A stretch of 64,000 nucleotides of DNA from positions 3,207,130 through 3,271,129 of the forward strand of contig FN649728.1 of the NCBI GenBank assembly GCA_000310025.1, given 5' to 3'. The position numbers and the translations under genes were made by a program. Each line of letters starts with the position of its first letter. The stretch's first letter is position 1. The notes beneath the pieces were generated by a model. The model was given only the letters and a program-made list of their open reading frames with translations. It did no database searches and had not been told where the DNA came from. This DNA is from Ectocarpus siliculosus. Taxonomy: Eukaryota > Sar > Phaeophyceae > Ectocarpales > Ectocarpaceae. This document shows, piece by piece, positions 56,701 through 64,000 of the stretch.

Positions 56701-58080
56701 TCATAATGGAAAGTATGAAGGGATACATTCAAGTTCAACGCAAGAAGTCAAGTACGACGTGAAAGACATGACTTCAAACTACTCGGATCTCGCCACATAC
56801 GACTTGACACAAACAGCAACAAGTGTTGCTGCAACCAAATGCACATTTGGTGGAACAAAAGCAGTAGAACCAACAGTAAAGATTGTAGAAAGGAGAAAGA
56901 AAGTTTTTGCAACATCACGCACGCGCGCCGAGAAGGTTTGGTGTGACACCATAGTTTTGGGAAGTCAGGAATGAAGCTTTTGGGGCCTCGTCCCTTCCAA
57001 AGTGTGCTTCCAGCGTGCTTCCACACCCGCACAAAGTGTTTTCTTCAAGACATGACCAAGTGCCCAGACGACGTGGTTCCACCACCATCGCGCGATAGAG
57101 AGACGGCTCATTGTTTCGAGTTGCGCTCGTTCGTTTCAGGCACTGCTTCAAGGGCTACCCCACGTGCTTCGACCATCTGTCCTGCAGCAAGATGTTGGCC
57201 TCCCTGCTAGACCGCACGGTCGCCCGCGACATTCTGTCCTCAAAGGGAGACCATCTCAGGCAAGCATCTGGCACAAACGCTCGTCGCGGCTTTCATTCTT
57301 GCAGTTGCTGCTTCTTTGGTGGCAGCATGGTTGTTGTCGTGGTCTTAGTGGTGGCGATGGCAGTGAGTGGCGGTAAAGACCTACTTCAATTATCGCCCCA
57401 ATCCGTTCGAAAGTGGTGGTAAACCTACGTGTGGTGCACATGCGAAATCGGACGATGTCGTGACCCACACGTTTTCGGACATTTGGTTCACGTCTTTGTT
57501 TCACCTGGCAACTCGGGTGGCTTGGAGTTTCCGTGGTCTTGTTCCCACCCTTTGCCGCGAAACCCCGGACTTCCGTTCAAGCGACTGACCTTTCGGGCGG
57601 GTGGTGCTAGCAGACGAAGGTCAAGATTCTAACGTTGCCTTGACGTCGAAGGGTATCCTCAAACCATCGTTTTTCTTGAGATACGCCCCCCTCGTGTCAG
57701 ACTTTCATTCACAGGTTCGGTGATTTTCTTGCACATCCCCGTGCCCTGTTACCGCACCGGCGTTGCCTCATGATACAACTCTCAAGTGGTATACTACTCA
57801 TCCCATGTTCGTTAGTCTGAAATTCTCAATTCTCGCGCAATCTCGGGCTTTCATCGGTGTGTTCTTCGATGATCCTTGTCGTGTATTTTAGACGGTGCCC
57901 GTGTCTGCTCTCTCTTCTTGCAGTTTCGACTCCCTCTCCGTGGAATCCATTGCATGGCGGTATATCATGGGATTAGTTCTACTGACCGGTTTGTATCCCA
58001 TCGATTGGAAATGGCCCAAAACCTTGGTAAATTTCCAAAACCAACGCTTGGAATCACCTCGGGAGCAGAAGTTGCGGTGA
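44683..58080 (+). CDS. CEP76: Centrosomal protein CEP76 (C2 + transglutaminase-like)
   Basis: Eighteen exons: 44683-44742, 45217-45396 (tentative), 46021-46173, 47189-47293, 47609-47722, 48480-48742, 49560-49669, 50460-50560 (or 50572), 50842-50936, 51699-51809, 52396-52699, 52951-53059, 53493-53590, 54259-54346, 54820-54962, 55161-55288, 57140-57259 and 57924-58080 (tentative). About 812 codons; human CEP76 has 659 residues. Matches run in family order: CVEPSFGSEGFVFVLREAHE, GILHLRLEVVAP, FYLYANAWWKGF, VKIFAEDERGQHRCVCSF, GRMLPTPRHAARFVSLLPF, SDHALLLCSLLLGFGLDALVC, FWESLTGQRF, CMFNHREFLANKQ, WKPMDSS, TVWDDALGYLLGPAVFAYEQE, NFQDAVQGAVPDRHCFKGYP. CEP76 is a centriole/basal-body protein that limits centriole duplication in animals. 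Phase is continuous throughout. Several donors are GC. The TGL Cys is replaced by Ala. The N-terminal exon 2 and the C-terminal exon are the weakest parts. Confidence 0.92.
46459..46810. repeat. Foldback element around assembly gap, CEP76 intron 3
   Basis: The left arm (GGTGGCCAGAGG...AGGTTGGG.. CAACTACAACC then poly-G) matches the reverse complement of the right arm (poly-C, GGTTGTAGTCGG..CCCAACCTACCC..GGCCACC). The centre holds the 22 N at 46664-46685, flanked by C and G runs, so the loop was probably unresolvable. Edges are approximate. Confidence 0.7.
48372..48470. repeat. CT-rich tract forming the pyrimidine tract of CEP76 exon 6
   Basis: About 100 bp of CTCTCC and CT repeats lie directly before CTGCTCCTGCAG, the acceptor of exon 6. 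It acts as an unusually long polypyrimidine tract. Confidence 0.85.
52396..52699 (+). CDS. CEP76: CEP76 exon 11: transglutaminase-like core
   Basis: It encodes FVSLLPFRPRSTVGE, then GTGDASDHALLLCSLLLGFG and an acidic Gly/Asp-rich loop ending ETGHM, joined to WVCTF in exon 12. In animal CEP76 the first motif reads GDCEDHA and the second PHAW. The algal protein keeps the Asp and His framework but has Ala (52508-52510) where the Cys would be. Acceptor is GACAG and donor ATG/GTAAGG. Confidence 0.9.
53677..53812. repeat. GTTGTC/GTT array in CEP76 intron 13
   Basis: A compound array of TTGTCG and GTT units, about 135 bp, starts some 85 bp after the exon 13 donor. Confidence 0.95.
56094..56340. repeat. 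Hairpin element copy 1 in CEP76 intron 16
   Basis: The left arm GGCATAGTCTGTTTATTTTGCC...CATGTAGTCCC... faces the right arm GGGACTACATGGCAAAATAAACAGACTA...GCC. Inner blocks GAATTCCTCCATTGCTCGC and GCAAGCAATGGAGGATTC also pair. It could fold into a hairpin with arms of roughly 90-100 bp. Confidence 0.85.
56422..56670. repeat. Hairpin element copy 2 in CEP76 intron 16
   Basis: A second copy in the same orientation as copy 1, about 330 bp downstream, with the same arms (GGCATAGTCTGTTTATTTCGCC ... GGCAATATACACAGACTATTG). Differences are scattered, so the copies are not very recent. Confidence 0.85.
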
Positions 58081-60374
58081 TGAGTTCCCAGTCAACGGGG
58101 CTCTTCTGACGATGTTACCTCCCAAACCATCTTGCCAGCTTCCTGCAAATCCCACCCTTGATTATTTTGTGGAGAACAAGAGCGCGGTTGGAAACGGCCC
58201 TATTGCTGCGCATGTACCGCATGCGATGATGATGCAGGTTTGCCCTTCGGTCGTCGGTGTTCGCCTATCCTGATGGGGCCCTCGCCGTGTGGCTCATGCT
58301 GGCCTGTCGCTTTGAGGGGCCCACCAATTAGGGTGATGGTGTAACGATGTTCCTAGTACGTGCGCTCGGCGGCGGGTGTCTCGATAATGTTCTGAGCGTA
58401 GAAACACCACCAAGGGGCACGGCTCCTTGTACGTCCCGCGTCGTTAACGTTGCGCACAGCGTATCTCGATTCTGCGAAAGGCTCAATTTTTCGTTTCGAG
58501 CGTTCGGCGGCGCGTTAATCCAGATGTTGTCCTTCAATATTTGTCAAGAAAGAGCAAGCCACTACAGTACCGAGTCCGCTTTTCTTCTCTCTGTTGAAGA
58601 AGTGTTGCGCCATCACCCTGCATGATTTACAGCGGTGCATCGACCCGAACACACACACAGTTAGCGCCCGCTCTCACCTCTAGCTTTTGCCGCGGCTGGG
58701 GTTCGTAATTCCTGGAGTCTTATGCTGTGTGATGGAGTCGTCCTTAATACTAGTGCTCAAGGCTCTAGAATTTGAGGTTTTTGGCTCATGTTCTTCGCTG
58801 CGAAGTTCTCAAATGCGCTCACGAACTGTGTACATGTGTTAAATCTCTTCACGGTCGGCGGCTATGCGAAAATAGTGCTCTTGCGTGAAGAAAGAACTAG
58901 CAGAGCGGCCGGTTTCGTTCATGGGACTTCTCTCTCTTCTCTTTCCTGTTGCGCCGTCTTGGATGTAGGCTTGTGGATGTTGACGATAATATCGTATGGG
59001 TTCTCGAAATAATGTTTTGTCGGCTGTTGTCGAAAGGATATGTTCCTGTTCTGGTGTGTGCTCTCTCCTCGGCAGTGTGTCGCGCGAGTAGAACTTGCGT
59101 ATGTATGTATGTTGCAATGACCGATGATGTAGCTGAGCGGTGCACCTCGATTGTGCAGTCTTATACATGGTGACAGAGGTCAAAGGCAACACTCACGGCT
59201 GCGTGTGGACGTTGACGTAGACACAATCCGTAGCTCCTGTGCATACGAATATTTCTCCGGCTTCCTCCATCCCACGAAATAGTCGATCTCCCAACAAAGC
59301 TGTGTGTTCTACAAAATTTCCGAACCTATGATATCCGATTCTCATCCCCCTCAGTAGACAGCCCCTGGCAAGACAAAACAGACCCACCAACGAATCAAAC
59401 AACCTTCTTCGAGAAACGTCTTTCACGACTGGATGCCAACCCATCAAGTCTCTGCTTCTCCGTACATTCCCAAGTCATCTAAACATCTGGACTACACTCG
59501 GGAAATACTCCCACAATGTTTACGCCCTACACAGAGAAGTGTAAATTCATCCTAAGAGATTCCCAAATAAGCAGAATTTCAACTTGTAGACCAATCGATT
59601 TCAAACAACCTCGGGAAACGCTGAAGCCTCAAAACAATAGCGTATCAATACATACATGTCAAATCCTTCCTCAAAAATACTTACATACGAAACAGACAGA
59701 TGAAGTAAACCCGATGTGTTCCGAAACATCAAGGAAAACCTACCACAACTGCGGATACCTAAACATGGAACCGATACTCAATAGCCTCCCTGCCGGGTCA
59801 TCCTCCGAAGACATACACTACCAAACAAGGACTTCAATAGCAATGTACGTGTGGTACTACAGTAGAAGACCATGCCAACATCAAAACCAACAACCTACGA
59901 CACGTCAAAAACTGCTTGTTGTATTGCGGCGGGGATCATGGTAAGACCCCCCCCCCTCATGGTTGTTCATTGCAGCTCAACTAGCAACGTCTGCGCACAG
60001 CAGTGTCCACGAATTCTGCATTCCCAATACTTACACCTCATGAAAACAAACACCAATATGTACGTAGCGAAAAGCTAAAACGACGGCAGAAACTGACTGC
60101 CAGAAAAGGACAGAAATAATTACACACGACCAAACAACCGCAAATGGAATACACACCGCGGTCCTGCAACACCGTCAGCGGAACGTATTCCCCGGTAACC
60201 CCCCCCGCGCGCGCTAAACAGAAAACGTTGCACGTGCCTACAAAACACAGCAACAGCAATAGCCGCTCTGAAGCTAGAAATGGGGGCAAAACAACGTGGC
60301 GCAAAAGAATATCAACGCAGATTCAACACGAAATCGCGGTGGGCGCGAAAAGCTTCCTTATCCTGCAGTTTTAC
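58081..60374. other. No gene recognised
   Basis: This covers the 3' flank of CEP76 and the stretch before an uncharacterised minus-strand gene. A minus-strand frame at 59447-59193 (84 residues, fairly hydrophobic) might be a 3' exon of that gene, but no matching splice sites were established. Nothing else stands out. Confidence 0.35.
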
Positions 60375-61682
60375 CTGAAAATCTACATCTTGACAGTCTG
60401 ATCGCACACGAAATACCTTAATTCCCCCCTGTGCTACACGCTCTCGGACAATGCGATGTCGAACACTGTCGATGTGCTTTGAATTCGGGGTATTCTCGCC
60501 AAGTGAATAGCTCCAACATAAATCCCGGTCCGAAAAAATAGAACAACTCCATGCAGACGCGGCCACCGCCACTATCCCTTCCACTCCTACCCTCACCGCC
60601 AGGTTCGTCATGGCGCTGTGGGACCAAGAGGTCGGCAGCACGAGGAACGTAAGAGTCCTCCGGGTGGCGTTGACAAACTCGACTTGTTTCTTGTATGGGA
60701 GGCAGAATCTGCTCACCCTTTCCGTCAGGACCGCGTCCTCCAGCAGGATGTTCTTCCCAAGACAGCCCTGGCTGAAGTGGTCGATTTTCGCTCGCACGTT
60801 AGGCACGCCGCCTTCGATTACAACTTTCACGTTCTCGTCTCCGAGTAGCTTCCACGCGTCCCCAGCTTTGTCCCGTTGTAGGACCTGTGCGGTCGGAGCG
60901 ACATTGCGTCCAACAGGTATCATTTATCGAAAACAAGTTGGGCATAACAGACCCCGCTGTTACGGACAGACGGCAGAACGTAATTCAACCTCAACCTAGT
61001 TTGCATTCCTGCCATGCTCTGTTGATCCCGTCCGCGCAGGATGCCTTGTGGCTGGAATCGTGCGCACGTGTATTAGTCCCTATGAAGGTCCCCAGCCATT
61101 CAGAGTTCGTTGACAACCCCAAAGCAACACACGCAGGCCAACAGCTGATCAAAGTCATCTCGAACTCGAGCTCTCTATCGGAGATGGCATAAGATGGCAT
61201 ACGCCAAGCTGGCGTTGAGTAGGGTCGCACAGATCGTTGTTTCCTCGTTGTCACTGGTTGGGCATACAGAGCATCTCACTCGCCTGGTACGTTTCCCTCA
61301 TGGATTGGTTGTACTCGTCGAGCTCCTCGTCACATAGATCCCTGTCGTGGACATGTCCGTCCTCCTCTTCAACAGGAAAATCGAACTCCAGCGGGACGTC
61401 AAACTTGCTCCCTGACGATAGGCAATCAAGGATCGCCGACGCAGAAAAACACGATTTTCCGCATTCAATGATGCACTTTTCGCTTTTGTCGGTGGTCACA
61501 GGCCCTGCCACTTGCCCTTTTCGAAGGCAACCAGGTCGCACGTGCAGCCGAATACCGGAGTCTCCCACAATGGAGTATGTGGCAGGGGCTGGGCCAAAGC
61601 GTGCTGAACCGTCCTGGTCGTTCTGTCGCGTCTGCCTGTACATATAGAGGCGATTTGGATGTACACGGACAACCGTAATCAT
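60375..61682 (-). CDS. Uncharacterised protein, two candidate exons
   Basis: I do not recognise the family. Exon candidate 60884-60375 is bounded by an acceptor (CGCACAG) and a donor (TTTTCAG/GTAAAA), is exactly 170 codons, and reads VLQRDKAGDAWKLLGDENV, SQGCLGKNILLEDAVLTER and RTLTFLVLPTSWSHSAMTNL, ordinary-looking protein with one hydrophobic patch. A frame at 61682-61280 upstream ends in a donor (GCGA/GTGAGA) and encodes an acidic segment EFDFPVEEEDGHVHDRDLCD. The phases do not join directly, so at least one exon between them is missing. Start, end and function are unknown. Confidence 0.35.
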
Positions 61683-62469
61683 ATCGAGAGATTAGTGTCG
61701 TTTCTTGGCCGGGAACGTCTCGCTCCATAACGAAAATAGGTGTTTTAGTGCCAATGCGCAAGGGATGCGAAAACAGAACAGTTTGGGACACAGGAGCAAT
61801 TGTGTATGAAGTGAATTTCCGAGGAGGGGAGCGAATAGATGTCGGTGGGGATTATGCTTGCGAATTGTGTTGACGACCTTCCGACACATGCAATAACAAC
61901 CAATGCACCAAGAACACGATGCTGGAGCAGGAGAGGACAGCTGTTCCGTGGGGAAACTTTAGCATCACACGCCCGTCGCCCATTGAGGGGGTTATTGTCT
62001 GCATCAAGCGGAGCGCGCACAGATTTCAAGATAATACAAGAAAACTCCGTTCTTTACTTTCGGGAGCTCCGTCCACATGCACGTGCATCACTGGCCTCAT
62101 GTGTCCACACATGTTCGCGAGGTGAATCTCGATTAGTTCAAGAGTTTTTTGTGTGGCGCCCCCCCCCCCCGACGATGGTCATTCCATCGTGCGTAACTTT
62201 CAAGTCTGACATGGACCTCTACCTCAGCCATGCTGATGCGGTTTTCCCCCTGAATATTGTTCACCTTGATACTAGGGACCTCACTCTCCTAGGAGAGCCC
62301 AAAGAATCCAGCACGGTTTGCGTAGAATTAATCACGGTTTGCTATGCGTCAAAGTGGCAAGCCGGCAGGAGGCACGGAAAAGTGTGGATGCAACGTAAAT
62401 TCACAGCAGCAGCGGTGTGGGAAGGGGTTGTGCCTCAGGAGTTGGCGTAGGTAGTTGCACGCAAACGTG
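61683..62469. other. No gene recognised
   Basis: A 203-codon plus-strand frame spans most of this stretch but shows no family motif, and a C run interrupts it near 62160-62170. It may equally be the 5' part of the minus-strand gene. No support either way. Confidence 0.3.
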
Positions 62470-64000
62470 CATTGTCCCGAAAATATTCCGCCAATTCCAT
62501 GATAACAAGCAAAGAACACTCAAAGTTATCGACGACCTTCGCTCCGCCTCGAAACTCAATACGCGGTGACTCTCCAGTTCGTGGTGGTCTGTCCATTTTT
62601 TTCTTGGAGGATCTAAGTTTTTTTGCACGTGTCACTACTGACTGTGCCCCAGAGAGAAAGACGTTAGGTGTCGGCAATTTTCGTATCGTAGAAACTACCG
62701 CTCCTAAGGTGGTCTCCACGAAGGGTTTCGCCTTAAAAAACGTCCCACAGCAGCATAACGCTCGGGTTGATCATTCAAAGACCCAGTTCGTGAGTGAAAT
62801 AGAAGTACCCACCTCTGTGCCAATGATTTTCGCCAGGAATGTTCGGGCATAACGAGACCTGGTCACCGTGGCGAGCACGGTCCCGGCCATCGCTATCTTC
62901 TCTGACCCGAACAAGCCCATATTGGTAGCCACGCCGAACAGGAGGCAATCAGAGGCCCAGCCGTCCTCCAAAGGGTCGGCCGAATACCGTGCCGTAACCG
63001 TTGCTGTCAAGATACTTGCAACAGAAAAAATAACCCAGGTGACCTGACAATATGCATCGCCGCGTCGTCGTTAGAACAGCATTGCAGGCGGTGATTTTGA
63101 ATCGGAGAAAGGTTGGTGTTTGAACCACGGAAGAACTGCACATCCCCCCAACTCGACGATAACAATCCAATCAGACGTGCGCGAATAAAACCCCGCCAAA
63201 GCGATACAAGACGACCTCGTCGCTCCCCACTCGGAACTCAGAAAGCGGGGAATTTCCACCCCATCGTCTAAATTTGTCCGTTTTTCTTCGAGGAACTATT
63301 TGGTTCGTGCCGTCCATTGTTGCTACAGTACCAGGTATTCGGTACATGTGTGACCACCCGACAGAAATGCACTAGGTGTTTTCAATTTTAGTATTGACCC
63401 AACCTACGCCTACTGCGCCTGGAAGCGGTCTCCACAAAGAGTTTTGTCCCTAATACATCCTGTATAGAACAGTGCCCGGGTTGGTCCTACAAATACCCGG
63501 TTCGTCGGCGTATATACATAGGTCTTTCACCCACTTCCGTGCCAGCGATTTTTCCAAGGAATCTTCGGGCAAAATGACAGCCGAGCACACTCCCCGCCAT
63601 CGTGATGCCCTTCCAAGGGTCGGCCCAACACATGGCCGTTACCGCTGCTGTCGCGCCGCTTGTAAAAGCTATAATGTCCCAGGAGACCTGGAACATGCAT
63701 CGTCGCGCGGTTGGAGAAACGTAGGCGACGTAGTAATAGGAATTCGAGCAAGGTTGGCAATTGGACTACGGCGTACACGTTCCCTCCAACGCGACGATGA
63801 CAAAGCAAAGACGCTGATTGCGTGAACACAACCATTCAAAGCAATACTCGACTACAGTACCTTGGCTCCCCCTCGAAACTCGAACCGCGGTGAACTTTTC
63901 CTCCGTTGTAGCCTGTCCATGGCTTCTTCGAGGACTGTTCGGTACGTGTTGCGCTACCGTTGACCACCCCAGAGAAGAAGGCGTTCGGTGTCTGCCCTTT
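62470..64000 (-). repeat. Three tandem decayed copies of an unknown coding unit
   Basis: Read on the minus strand, the segment TPNVFLSG (near 62660) recurs as TPSAFLSG (near 63375) and TPNAFFSG (near 63985), spaced about 720 and 610 bp. Other paired pieces are YARTFLAKIIGTEVG (62.8 kb) with FARRFLGKIAGTEVG (63.55 kb), FVETT with FVETA, and SPRIEFRGGAKVV with SPRFEFRGGAKVL. One copy has an extra ~25-residue stretch (LEDGWASDCLLFGVATNMG) that the next lacks. Stops and frameshifts interrupt the units, the middle one most. The hydrophobic part suggests a membrane or secreted protein. The array runs off the right edge. Confidence 0.6.

Noticed and set aside
57260-57422. CEP76 ending by read-through to the TAA at 57420-57422
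   Set aside because: The frame stays open, but the added residues are low-complexity hydrophobic sequence after GDHLR; a GC donor exactly at that point and a further exon fit better. Not fully excluded.

Overview
The window is nuclear DNA of an intron-rich eukaryote, probably a brown alga or a close stramenopile relative. The coding exons are short, mostly 70-300 bp. They are separated by introns of several hundred bases, and CAG/GTT/CT microsatellites and long G or C runs are common. The proteins are plainly eukaryotic, and one is a centriole/flagellar protein, which fits an organism with flagellate cells. The species is an inference; no taxonomic marker was seen. Two runs of N (9685-10095 and 46664-46685) show this is a draft assembly.

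Layout, left to right. (1) 176-1224, minus: three exons of a KatG-type class I haem peroxidase that runs off the left edge. (2) 1.2-5.6 kb: no gene seen; a foldback element with 240 bp inverted arms lies here. (3) 5.6-9.7 kb, plus: a broken Ty3/gypsy retrotransposon pol that runs into an assembly gap. (4) 12.2-16.7 kb, minus: complete RPL7A (eL8), with a proposed first coding exon that is only the ATG. (5) 17.2-17.9 kb: a large inverted repeat. (6) 19.2-23.3 kb, plus: a DUF599-family membrane protein whose first exon was not found. (7) 25.6-42.8 kb, minus: a 23-exon DIS3L-type exosome ribonuclease of about 1,890 residues. The RNB active site is intact, the PIN motif is degraded, and a long low-complexity insertion splits the RNB domain. 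(8) 44.7-58.1 kb, plus: an 18-exon CEP76 gene that appears to use several GC-AG introns. (9) 58-64 kb: an unrecognised minus-strand gene, then three decayed tandem copies of an unknown coding unit.

Gene models were built by hand. Splice sites were accepted when donor, acceptor, reading phase and family homology agreed. RPL7A, DUF599, DIS3L and CEP76 keep phase across nearly every junction; exceptions are named in the entries. The genes do not form a functional cluster. DIS3L and CEP76 are head to head about 1.9 kb apart, RPL7A and the DUF599 gene are also divergent, and DUF599 and DIS3L are convergent. No prokaryote-like system, CRISPR array, rRNA or tRNA was recognised. The most interesting signals are the GC-AG introns of CEP76, the loss of key residues in the DIS3L PIN and CEP76 transglutaminase-like domains, the DIS3L insertion with a duplicated short motif, and several families of hairpin-forming repeats.
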